From: Actomonas sp051209155
Lineage (GTDB): Bacteria > Verrucomicrobiota > Verrucomicrobiia > Opitutales > Opitutaceae
Length of the DNA: 64,000 bases
Direction: 5' to 3' (one strand)
NCBI GenBank assembly: GCA_051209155.1
Contig: JBPJGB010000002.1
The notes under the pieces were generated by a model, which was not told the origin of the DNA, did not search any database, and worked only from the letters and a program-made list of their open reading frames with translations. The position numbers and the translations under genes were made by a program. This document shows positions 44,020-51,817 of this stretch, piece after piece; position 1 is the stretch's first letter, and each line of letters opens with the position of its first letter.

Positions 44020-45303
44020 ATGAGTGACTCCCGCCGTAATTTTATCAAACACCTTGCCGGTGGCACCGCGATCGCGGCCGCCGGTCTTTCAGCCACCGCG
44101 GCGCGCGCCGCGACTTCGCAAGCTGCACCCGGTCAGGGGTTCTACGGCTACATGGGGAGGGGGCCGGACTATCGCGAGTGGCAGGTGATTCCACCGGGAC
44201 TTAAGATCACCAAGATCGAAACCTTTCTGCGCGAGCAGCTCGCGATGGTCCGGGTGACCGCCAGCGACGGTTCGCAGGGTTGGGGGCAAATCGCGCCTTA
44301 TGAGGCCAACATTTCGGTGGAGATGTTGCACCAGCGGCTCTCGTGGATCGTTCTGGGCAAAGACGCGAGTGCCATCGATGCGATCAACGATGAGGCGATT
44401 GATCGAAACATGAAATACCCCTGGTCCTTTGCCTGCCGCGCGCTGGGCGGCATCGATACGGCGCTGTGGGATCTCTATGGCAAGAAGCTGGGCAAGTCCG
44501 TGGCGGAACTGCTCGGCGGCAAGGTGCGACCCTTGCCGGCCTACGGCTCGAGCATGCGCCGGGATATTTCGCCACAGGATGAAGCGGCCCGCATGGCGCG
44601 GTTGAAGGACGAGCTCAACTACCGCGCGTTCAAGATCCGCCTCGGCGTGCCCACCGGGCACAACAGTGACGCGGCTCCCGGGCGCAGCGCGGCCATCATT
44701 CCGGCGGTGCGCGGGGCGGTGGGGGACGACGTCGAACTGTTTGCCGATGCCAACAGCTGCTACACGCCGGATGTGGCGATCGAGTATGGTCGGCGCCTGC
44801 AGGATCATGGTTACGGCATGTTCGAGGAGCCTTGCCCTTACTGGGAGCTGGAGTGGACCAAGGAGGTGACCGAGGCGCTCACGATGGACGTGTCCGGCGG
44901 CGAGCAGGACAACGACCTCGCCCAGTGGCGGCGAATGATCGACATGCACGCGGTGGACATCGTCCAACCGGACATCTGCTACATCGGCGGACTCACGCGG
45001 GCCTGGCGCGTGGCCAAGCTATCGGAGGCGGCGGGTATCGTGTGCAAGCCGCATGCGGCCAACGTCTCGATGATCACGGTCTTCACCATGCACATGCTCG
45101 CGGCGCTGCCGAACGCCGGCGAGGTCGAGTTCTCGATCGAGGATGAGTCAGGCATCGCGCGACAGGCGAAGGCGCTGTTCGACCCGGCGCTGGAGGTGCG
45201 CGACGGGAAGGCGGTCATGCCGCAGGAAGGCGCCGGCTGGGGCGTGCACATCAAACCAAGTTGGCTGGAGCAAGCGGAGCACCGGGTGGCGGAGTTGTCG
45301 TAG
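44020..45303 (+). CDS. Tat-exported enolase-superfamily (mandelate racemase/sugar-acid dehydratase-like) enzyme
   Basis: 427 residues. The N-terminus SRRNFIKHLAGGTAIAAAGLSATAARA is a twin-arginine signal, unusual because superfamily members are normally cytoplasmic. The capping domain is followed by the barrel with FKIRLG (K-x-R), the metal ligands ELFADANSCY, MFEEPCPYWE and SGGEQDN, and a C-terminal PHAANVS. A proton-abstracting Lys and a His are therefore possible. Substrate could be a sugar acid released by the upstream glycosidase, 29 bp away. Confidence 0.85.
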   Translation: MSDSRRNFIKHLAGGTAIAAAGLSATAARAATSQAAPGQGFYGYMGRGPDYREWQVIPPGLKITKIETFLREQLAMVRVTASDGSQGWGQIAPYEANISVEMLHQRLSWIVLGKDASAIDAINDEAIDRNMKYPWSFACRALGGIDTALWDLYGKKLGKSVAELLGGKVRPLPAYGSSMRRDISPQDEAARMARLKDELNYRAFKIRLGVPTGHNSDAAPGRSAAIIPAVRGAVGDDVELFADANSCYTPDVAIEYGRRLQDHGYGMFEEPCPYWELEWTKEVTEALTMDVSGGEQDNDLAQWRRMIDMHAVDIVQPDICYIGGLTRAWRVAKLSEAAGIVCKPHAANVSMITVFTMHMLAALPNAGEVEFSIEDESGIARQAKALFDPALEVRDGKAVMPQEGAGWGVHIKPSWLEQAEHRVAELS

Positions 45304-45347
45304 GTCGCATGAGCCAGGGCGGGCACGCTGCTCCGTCGGAAGCATAA

Positions 45348-45379
45348 CGCCCACCGGCGCGGGCCGGTGGGCGTCTTTT
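45348..45379 (+). terminator. Intrinsic terminator after the enolase-superfamily gene
   Basis: The stem cgcccaccgg pairs with ccggtgggcg across a short GC loop, followed by tctttt. It lies 45 bp past the stop codon and ends the glycosidase-enolase unit. Confidence 0.85.
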
Positions 45380-45433
45380 GCGCGAGACGCGCACGTGCTA
45401 TCCGGTGGTGCCGGTGCACAAGGTGTTGGGACC

Positions 45434-45823
45434 TCAGCTGGTGGTCACGGGTTCCGTATCGTTGGCGGTGACCCAAGCGATGGCTTCCTCCAGTTGGCCA
45501 TCCTCAAACGTGCGAAACTCACCATCGAGGATCTTGGACCCAAGTTGCATCGCCCACTTGAACCAGGCCTGGGCGCCGACGACGGCGATACGTTTAAAAT
45601 CGTGGCGGTGTTTTACGCCGAAGCGGGCATCGTCCCACATGGCTCCCAGGTCCCAGCCTTCGAACATTTCGTCGAGCTGCAGGACCAGGTTGACCTTTCC
45701 GTGTTCGGCGATCCCGCGCTCGATCTTGGGGGCGAAGTGCAGCTCATAGTCGCGGGCGGAGAGGATGCCGGTGGCGCAAAAAACGAGGGTGTCCTCGGCG
45801 GGGGATTTGAGTTGGTCGATCAT
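45434..45823 (-). CDS. SpoIIAA-like STAS-domain protein
   Basis: 129 residues matching the SpoIIAA-like family (CRAL-TRIO/STAS-like fold). LVFCATGILSARDYELHFAPKIERGIAEHGKVNLVLQLDEMFEGWDLGAMWDDARFG is the typical segment, followed by FKRIAVVGAQAWFKWAMQL. It is cytoplasmic. The family is found near stress genes, but its role is not defined. It is convergent with the enolase-superfamily gene. Confidence 0.85.
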   Translation of the reverse strand: MIDQLKSPAEDTLVFCATGILSARDYELHFAPKIERGIAEHGKVNLVLQLDEMFEGWDLGAMWDDARFGVKHRHDFKRIAVVGAQAWFKWAMQLGSKILDGEFRTFEDGQLEEAIAWVTANDTEPVTTS

Positions 45824-45868
45824 GGTTGGGGTGGGGGCTTGAGGGTTGAGGGGCAGTGAAGATGGCGG

Positions 45869-46399
45869 TCAGTTTCGCATGAGGTTTGGGTGGGTCGGGA
45901 GCAGGGGCTCCAGCGTTTCAAGGCGGTGCGCGATCGCCGCGATGAAGGATTGGATCGCGTCGTGGTCGAGGTGCTCGATGGTCTCGTTGGCGCCGATCAT
46001 TTTGCGCACGACCCACCGCTGCAGCATCGACATGCGATCGAAATAAAACGCGCCCCCGAGAATGGCGGCGGCGAAGGCGTGGGCACGCAGGCGAAGCGCG
46101 AAGGCGTTGTCGAACTGGTCGCGCGCCTCCTCATCGCGTTTCATACAGGAAATGAACAGCGCGAGCGGGTGGCGCAGCAATGAATCGCGGTGGTGTTCGC
46201 AGAAAGCGCCGACGACGGGCTGAATGCCGCCAAGGTGGATGGAGCCGCCCACGACGATGACACCGGCTTTGTGGAGGTCGGGGTGCGGGTGGGTGGTGAG
46301 GTCGACCGTTTGCACCTGGCCCGGCAACTGACGGGCAATGCGTTGGGCACACATCTCGGTGAACCCGTGAGTCGAGGCATAGACGATGAGCGTGGACAT
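45869..46399 (-). CDS. Flavodoxin-domain protein, HemG/protoporphyrinogen-oxidase-like
   Basis: 176 residues counting from MSTLIVYASTHGFTEMCAQRIA, where the FMN phosphate-binding loop ASTHGFT directly follows the start; an in-frame upstream start at 46495 is less likely. IVVGGSIHLGG and a C-terminal helix of about 40 residues match menaquinone-dependent protoporphyrinogen oxidase (HemG) relatives. Whether it makes heme or acts as a general flavodoxin is not clear. It lies 45 bp upstream of the SpoIIAA-like gene on the same strand. Confidence 0.8.
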   Translation of the reverse strand: MSTLIVYASTHGFTEMCAQRIARQLPGQVQTVDLTTHPHPDLHKAGVIVVGGSIHLGGIQPVVGAFCEHHRDSLLRHPLALFISCMKRDEEARDQFDNAFALRLRAHAFAAAILGGAFYFDRMSMLQRWVVRKMIGANETIEHLDHDAIQSFIAAIAHRLETLEPLLPTHPNLMRN

Positions 46400-46586
46400 A
46401 ATCGCTTCTCCTCGTGTGGCGGAGCGCGATCGTCCGAGACGGGGTGTCCGTAGGGGGCGGACGTGCTTCGCAGCGCACGTCGGAAAGTTACTCAATCAAG
46501 CACCCGAAGTCGATGCACTTCTGGTGATTTGGTGGGCATCCCTTGGCCTCCAAGGGGATGCGAAAGCGACAATTTCGCGGCGCCGC

Positions 46587-47279
46587 TCAGAAGAGCTGGG
46601 GCTTGCCCTGGTAATCGATGTAGGTGAGGCGATCGGTCGGCCAATCCCGCAGGGCCCAGTCGATCACCCCGGTGGCGGCGACCTCGGCGGTGATGTCTGC
46701 GTTCGGTCCGCCGATCTCGGAGATCAGCCACCCGGGATGCATGTTCAAGATGCGGAAGCCTTCGCGGCCAAGATGGTTGACGAGGATGGAGGCCTGCATG
46801 TTGAGCGCCGCCTTGGACATGCAGTAGCCGATGGCACCCACGCGCCAGGACTGGCCGATGCTGCCGGCCTCGGAGGAGATGTTGATGATACGGCGTGTCT
46901 GGCTGGCGCGGAGCAGCGGGAGGAACTGTTGGATGCAGCGCAACGGTCCGAGGGTGTTGACCTCGAACTGCGCCTGAATCGTGCCGTCATTCAGGTCGAC
47001 GTCGTCGAGCACTTGGTCCTGATCGTCGAGATGGATGCCGGCATTGTTGAGCAGAATGTCGAGCGAGGCCGTGTGGCTGGCGGTCACCGCGGCGGCCTGT
47101 TTGGCGCTGTCGAGTGAGCGCACGTCAATGGGCACGGGGGTGATGTCGCCGTCGAGGCCGGCGTAGGAAGTCTCGGCCAGGAAGGTGCCGGCAAACACCC
47201 GGTAGTGGGCGGCGGCGAATTGGGCGACGAGGGCGCGACCGAGTCCGCGATCGGCGCCGGTGATGAAGATGGTGGGCAC
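46587..47279 (-). CDS. Short-chain dehydrogenase/reductase
   Basis: 230-residue classical SDR. The N-terminal nucleotide loop is ITGADRGLGRAL (TGxxxGxG), with LLNNAGI (NNAG) and the catalytic set Ser in NISSEAGS and YCMSK (YxxxK). The substrate is unknown; it looks like carbonyl reductases of the sniffer/CsgA type. It starts 13 bp after the GH10 gene on the same strand, so the two may be co-transcribed. Confidence 0.9.
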   Translation of the reverse strand: MPTIFITGADRGLGRALVAQFAAAHYRVFAGTFLAETSYAGLDGDITPVPIDVRSLDSAKQAAAVTASHTASLDILLNNAGIHLDDQDQVLDDVDLNDGTIQAQFEVNTLGPLRCIQQFLPLLRASQTRRIINISSEAGSIGQSWRVGAIGYCMSKAALNMQASILVNHLGREGFRILNMHPGWLISEIGGPNADITAEVAATGVIDWALRDWPTDRLTYIDYQGKPQLF

Positions 47280-47292
47280 GAGTGGGCAGGGA

Positions 47293-48456
47293 TCAGGGCT
47301 GCGTCGCGAGTTCGATCACCCGATGAAAGGCGGGCTTGGGCTTGCCCTCGCGATCGAAGAGCAGGGGGTAGTTGGTGCGGCCGCGTGCGGGCCAGTTGTT
47401 GAGCCAGGAGTCGGCATCGGTGATGCCCCAGAAGGTGATGCGTTCGATCTTGTCGGCGTGCTTGAGGAGCACCGCGAAGATTTCGGCGTAGCGGTCGGCG
47501 AGACGTTCCTGCTCGGCGGGGGGCAAGCCGTCGGGGAAGGGATTGTTTTCCGGCGTGGCCTGGCGGGCGGCGAGGTCGACGTTGGCGCCTTGGGCGCCGA
47601 AAAACTGGTCGCGGCCGAGGAAATCGACGTCGAGCTCGGTGATGTGGAGGGGCAGGCCGGTGGACGCGAGATGGAGGATGGATTCCTCAATCTCTTCGAC
47701 GGTCGGGCGGTGCATGGACCAATGGCCCTGCAGGCCGATGCCGTCGATGCGCACGCCCTTGGCCTTGAAGTCTTCAACCATGGCGACGACGGCGGCGCGG
47801 CGACCGGGTTCGGTCATGCCGTAGTCGTTGTAGATGAGTTTGGCCGATTTGGGCATGAACTCGTCGGCGATGCGAAAGGCCTGCTCTTCGAAGTCGTCGC
47901 CGATGATTTGGTTGAACTTGGATTTGCGTTTGGAACCGTCGCCCTCGATCGACTCGTTGACGACGTCCCAGAGGTCGATGACGTCGCCCCAATGTTCGGC
48001 GTAGAGTTTGGCCCGTTCGCGCATGCGCTCCAGCAGGGCCTCACGGCTGAGGAGATTGCCTTCGTCGTCTTCGTAAACCCAGGACGGTGTTTGGCTGTGC
48101 CAGAACAGGCAGTGGCCGATGGTGTAGAGGTCGTGCTTTTGCGCGAAGTCGATGTAGGGCTGCACCCGGTCGAAGTGGTAGACCCCGGGCTCGGGATTGA
48201 AGACACCCCACTTCATGGCGTTGGCAGCCGTGACGGTGTCGAATTGCTCGGCGGCGATCTTCAGCGACGGGTGATCGGGGTCGCGCAGGAACCAGCCGTT
48301 CACGGTCGAACCGATGCGAAACTTGCCTGCGAAAGCTTCGCGCAGGGTGGTTTCGTGATCGTCGGCGAGGGCTGGCGACGCGGCGGCAAGCGCCAGCAGG
48401 CCGAGGGTGGCGACGGACAGGGAGGCGGAAAGGAAGCGGGTGCTACGCAAAGTCAT
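47293..48456 (-). CDS. Exported endo-1,4-beta-xylanase, GH10
   Basis: About 387 residues with a Sec signal peptide (STRFLSASLSVATLGLLALAAASPALA). The GH10 fold is clear: TVTAANAMKWGVFNPEPGVYHF, GHCLFWHSQTPSWV, the acid/base Glu in LWDVVNES and the nucleophile Glu in LHITELDVDF, then FWGITDADSWL. It cleaves xylan in the periplasm or outside the cell. The ATG at 48456 is chosen over an in-frame TTG three codons upstream. Confidence 0.95.
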   Translation of the reverse strand: MTLRSTRFLSASLSVATLGLLALAAASPALADDHETTLREAFAGKFRIGSTVNGWFLRDPDHPSLKIAAEQFDTVTAANAMKWGVFNPEPGVYHFDRVQPYIDFAQKHDLYTIGHCLFWHSQTPSWVYEDDEGNLLSREALLERMRERAKLYAEHWGDVIDLWDVVNESIEGDGSKRKSKFNQIIGDDFEEQAFRIADEFMPKSAKLIYNDYGMTEPGRRAAVVAMVEDFKAKGVRIDGIGLQGHWSMHRPTVEEIEESILHLASTGLPLHITELDVDFLGRDQFFGAQGANVDLAARQATPENNPFPDGLPPAEQERLADRYAEIFAVLLKHADKIERITFWGITDADSWLNNWPARGRTNYPLLFDREGKPKPAFHRVIELATQP

Positions 48457-48574
48457 GACCCTCAACCTTCCACCCGCTCACGCGTGGTCTCAAGTCGCCC
48501 GCTTGATTTGCGTTAACGCGTAACGGTGCGACCGCTCGCGCGAGGCAGGCCTCGCTTTGGTTGGCGGTGCAGCG

Positions 48575-50101
48575 TTATTGGCGCAACGTGCCGGCGACCG
48601 CTTCGAAGGGTTGGCCGCCGTTGAGCGGAAACACGCGCGGAGTGACGGTGGCGGTCTGGCCATCGTCGGCAAAGCGGATCGCGAGCTCCGGGGTATAGGT
48701 GGTCTCGGGCAGGCTGAAGCGCACGGTGAAGGTGTGTTCGTCGGTCCACGTCCCGGCGGCGCCGACGTCTTGATCGGTGCCGGGCATGGGGCGGTTTTCC
48801 AGAACCTGAAACGCGGCGGTGCGGCCGGTGAGCCAATCGCCATAGCCGACCGGAATCGCATGGGTGGTGCCGTCGACGGTGCCGTGGAAGGTGGCCTGGT
48901 CGCGGCCAAACTCGATGGAGACCGTGGAAAAGCGGGACGCGTTTTCGGGCAAGGTGTAGGTCTTGCCGCTGACTTGGCCCGCGATTGACGAAGTTTTCGC
49001 GCCGGCGGGGATGGGGTAGCGGAGGCCGGCCAGGCGGTCGCGCAGGGCGGCCGCGGCGGCGGGGTTCGCCGGCATCGCGACCGGGGCGAGGCCGGGCAGA
49101 AGGTGTTTCCAAGCCGCCTGCATCACTCCGGCCATGTCGTTGGTGCCGGAGGTGATGGCGATCACGGCATCGTGTTGGGGCATGATGATGCAAAACTGGC
49201 CGAAGCGACCGTCGCCGCGATAAAAGCCGGGGATGCAACGCCAGAACTGGTAACCATAACCCTGGTCCCAATCGCTGCGCGGGTTGCTGCCGTTGGAGGT
49301 CTGGCGGCTGCCGGCGGCGGCAACATAGTCGGCCGGGAGCAGGCGTTGGCCGTTCCATTCGCCTTCCTGGAGGTAGAGCTGACCAAACTTGGCGATGTCT
49401 TCGGTGGTGGCGCGCATGCCGAAGCCGCCGAAGGCGACGCCGTCTTTGCTCTCGTCCCAATGTGGGCGCTTGATGCCCAGCGGGTCGAACAAACGCGGGG
49501 TGAGGTAGTCGACCAGTTTTTCGCCGGTCGTTTTTTGCACGGCGGCGGCGAGCATGTAGCTGGCCGGGGTGTTGTAGAAAAAGTGCGTGCCGGGTTTGTG
49601 CGGCACCGGGAGCTTGAGGAAGTCTTCCACCAACGTGGATTCCGGCGAGCCACCCCAGGAGAACATGCGGTCGATCTCGGCGTGATGGCCGGTGTTCATC
49701 GCGAGCAGATCGCGGATGCGCATGTTCTGCAGATTGGTGGACGGTTCGTCCGGCGTTTCGTCGGGGAAGATTTCGATGATCGGCGTGTCGAGCGTGAAGC
49801 GCCCCTCGGCGATCGCCATGCCGACCGCGGTCGAAGTGAAACTCTTGGAGAGCGAAAAGAAGATATGTTGCGCGTCGGGATGATGCGGCGTCCACCAGCC
49901 CTCGGCCACAACCTGGCCGTGGCGCACGAGCATGAAGCTGTGCACGGCTTCGATGTTCGCGTCGACATCATCAATGAAGGCCTGAATGGCGGCGGACGAG
50001 ACGCCCTGGGCTTCGGGCGTGGCGCTGCGGGGCAGGGACGTTGCGGCGTGGGTCGCGACGGCGGTGAGAAGGAGGGTGAACCAACGGATGAGGGAATGCA
50101 T
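48575..50101 (-). CDS. Exported serine hydrolase of the beta-lactamase/PBP-like family
   Basis: About 508 residues with a signal peptide (MHSLIRWFTLLLTAVATHAA). The catalytic SxxK is FFSLSKSFTS (about residue 84) and the Tyr motif is FFYNTPASYMLAA. The C-terminal 130 residues form a beta-rich domain common in esterase-type members. It is likely an esterase or peptidase, not a true beta-lactamase. A longer reading frame upstream enters the divergent dipeptidase gene and is rejected. Confidence 0.88.
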   Translation of the reverse strand: MHSLIRWFTLLLTAVATHAATSLPRSATPEAQGVSSAAIQAFIDDVDANIEAVHSFMLVRHGQVVAEGWWTPHHPDAQHIFFSLSKSFTSTAVGMAIAEGRFTLDTPIIEIFPDETPDEPSTNLQNMRIRDLLAMNTGHHAEIDRMFSWGGSPESTLVEDFLKLPVPHKPGTHFFYNTPASYMLAAAVQKTTGEKLVDYLTPRLFDPLGIKRPHWDESKDGVAFGGFGMRATTEDIAKFGQLYLQEGEWNGQRLLPADYVAAAGSRQTSNGSNPRSDWDQGYGYQFWRCIPGFYRGDGRFGQFCIIMPQHDAVIAITSGTNDMAGVMQAAWKHLLPGLAPVAMPANPAAAAALRDRLAGLRYPIPAGAKTSSIAGQVSGKTYTLPENASRFSTVSIEFGRDQATFHGTVDGTTHAIPVGYGDWLTGRTAAFQVLENRPMPGTDQDVGAAGTWTDEHTFTVRFSLPETTYTPELAIRFADDGQTATVTPRVFPLNGGQPFEAVAGTLRQ

Positions 50102-50206
50102 GGGGCGGGGGTTGGGGGGAAGCTGATAGCAGAATCGACGAGGGGTGTCGGCGCGAGGGAGGTCAGGTTGACCGTTGAATCCATGGTCGTGCGTAAGGTT
50201 GCCAGC

Positions 50207-50935
50207 ATGGCGACCAGGCCTAGGGTGCGCAACGTGTCTCGATCGCGCTTGATGGTTTGTCTGCTCGGCCTCGCGGTGGCGGCCCTCGTCTGGTCTGCTG
50301 AGCCGGTGGTCTCGGCCGTGCCGACGGGATTTGCGCATCTCGACACGGTGGCGCCGGACGTCTTGGTGGAGCTGCGCTACGCGACCGCGCAAAATTTTGT
50401 CGGCACGCGGGTTGATGGCTACGAAGGCGATCGCGCGATCCTGACGCTGGAGGCGGCGGCGGCCCTCGCCGCGGTGCAGGCTGACTTGGCCGCGAGCGGG
50501 TTAAGGCTGAAGGTGTTCGATGCTTACCGGCCCCAGCGGGCGGTGCTGCATTTTGTGCGTTGGGCCCGCGACCAAGCGGATGTGAAGACCAAGCCGGACT
50601 ACTATCCGGATGTGCCCAAGTCAGAGCTGTTTGAGCGCGGTTACATCGCCTTGGAGTCGGGTCATTCGCGGGGCAGCACGGTCGACCTGACCTTGTGCCG
50701 ACAGGATGCGGCCGGCGAGTGGCGGGCGTTGGACATGGGCACGCCCTTCGATTTTTTCGGTGCGGCGGCGGCGAGCGTGACGAATTTGATCACTCCGGAG
50801 CAGCAGGCGAACCGTCGCTTGCTCCGCGCGGCCATGGAAAAGCGGGGCTGGATTGCCTACGAAGCGGAGTGGTGGCACTTTACCCTTCGCGACGAACCGT
50901 ATCCGGAAACCTATTTCGATTTCGTGGTCCGATAG
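50207..50935 (+). CDS. D-alanyl-D-alanine dipeptidase (VanX/DdpX-like), exported
   Basis: About 242 residues. An N-terminal hydrophobic segment (LMVCLLGLAVAALVWSA) suggests export. The M15D zinc site is intact: SGHSRGSTVDLT supplies His and Asp, and EAEWWHF supplies the catalytic Glu and third His. VFDAYRPQRAV is the conserved Arg region. It hydrolyses D-Ala-D-Ala, probably for cell-wall recycling or nutrition; there is no vanHA nearby, so no resistance role is implied. It is divergent from the serine hydrolase gene. Confidence 0.9.
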   Translation: MATRPRVRNVSRSRLMVCLLGLAVAALVWSAEPVVSAVPTGFAHLDTVAPDVLVELRYATAQNFVGTRVDGYEGDRAILTLEAAAALAAVQADLAASGLRLKVFDAYRPQRAVLHFVRWARDQADVKTKPDYYPDVPKSELFERGYIALESGHSRGSTVDLTLCRQDAAGEWRALDMGTPFDFFGAAAASVTNLITPEQQANRRLLRAAMEKRGWIAYEAEWWHFTLRDEPYPETYFDFVVR

Positions 50936-50973
50936 TCTTTCTCCCCAATGCCAACCTCGTCCCGTTTTGCCCC

Positions 50974-51807
50974 ATGACTCATGTTCGCCCTCTGCGTCTC
51001 ACACTGCTCGCGTTGCTCATCACTCCGCTGCTCTCGGCTCAGTCGGTGAGCGAATGGGCGGATGAGATCGTCAAAGCGATCGACCGCCACCAAGCCTTTC
51101 CTGCGATCGGGGCTTCGTCGCGCAATGCCTCGGAATTTACGGGCTACCGCGTGCAGCGGGAGGTGGTGAAGAAGCTGGAGGCGGCCGGCGACGAAGTGGT
51201 GGGCCACAAAGCCGGAGCGACCTCCACGGCGGCGCAGGTCAAGTTTGGCCTGTTGGAGCCGGTGGCGGGCGAGTTGTTCAAATCGCAGCTCAAGGATACG
51301 GCGACCTTTGTGAGCCTGCGGGAGGCCAAGGGCATGGTGATCGAGATGGAGATCGGTTTCGAACTGAAGCTCACCATTCGCAACGAGCCGACCGACGTGG
51401 AGGAGCTCAAAAGCTACGTGCGCGAGGTGCGGCCGATCGTCGAGTTGCCCAACATCGATTATGCGGGAGACGAGATCACCGCAGCGGATTTGATCGGTAG
51501 CAATGTGGCGGCCCACACCGTGATCGTCGGGCGTCCCAAGGCCTTGGACCTTGTCGACCTGAACGAGTTGGAGGTTTCGCTCGAACGCGGCGGCGAAGTG
51601 GTGGCAACGGGCAAAGGCTCGGACGCGATGGGCGACCAATGGGAAGCCCTGCTGTGGTTGGTGCGCAATCGACTGCGCGAGGGCTACGAAGTAAATCGCA
51701 ATGACCTGCTTATCACCGGTGCGCTGGGGCAGGTGGTCGCCGCGCGGTCCGGTCGCTACGTCGCTGATTTCGGTCGGCTCGGTCGCGTCACGTTCTCGAT
51801 GCGTTGA
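50974..51807 (+). CDS. Exported 2-keto-4-pentenoate hydratase-like protein (FAH superfamily)
   Basis: 277 residues. The mature part resembles the hydratase/decarboxylase branch: GYRVQREVVKKLEAAGDEVVGHKAGATSTAAQVKFGLLEPVAG, IEMEIGFELKL (metal-binding Glu pair), and PIVELPNIDY. A signal peptide precedes it (LTLLALLITPLLSAQS), which is odd because these enzymes degrade aromatic ring-cleavage products in the cytoplasm. It is 38 bp after the dipeptidase gene. Confidence 0.83.
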   Translation: MTHVRPLRLTLLALLITPLLSAQSVSEWADEIVKAIDRHQAFPAIGASSRNASEFTGYRVQREVVKKLEAAGDEVVGHKAGATSTAAQVKFGLLEPVAGELFKSQLKDTATFVSLREAKGMVIEMEIGFELKLTIRNEPTDVEELKSYVREVRPIVELPNIDYAGDEITAADLIGSNVAAHTVIVGRPKALDLVDLNELEVSLERGGEVVATGKGSDAMGDQWEALLWLVRNRLREGYEVNRNDLLITGALGQVVAARSGRYVADFGRLGRVTFSMR

Positions 51808-51817
51808 CCTGATCGAC

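Noticed and set aside
49103..50206. 610-codon frame extending the D-Ala-D-Ala dipeptidase upstream
   Set aside because: The extension is antisense to the serine hydrolase gene; high-GC DNA often keeps such shadow frames open.
50207..50935. Vancomycin resistance cluster
   Set aside because: Only a VanX/DdpX-like dipeptidase is present, exported, without ligase or dehydrogenase genes nearby. A cell-wall recycling role is more likely.
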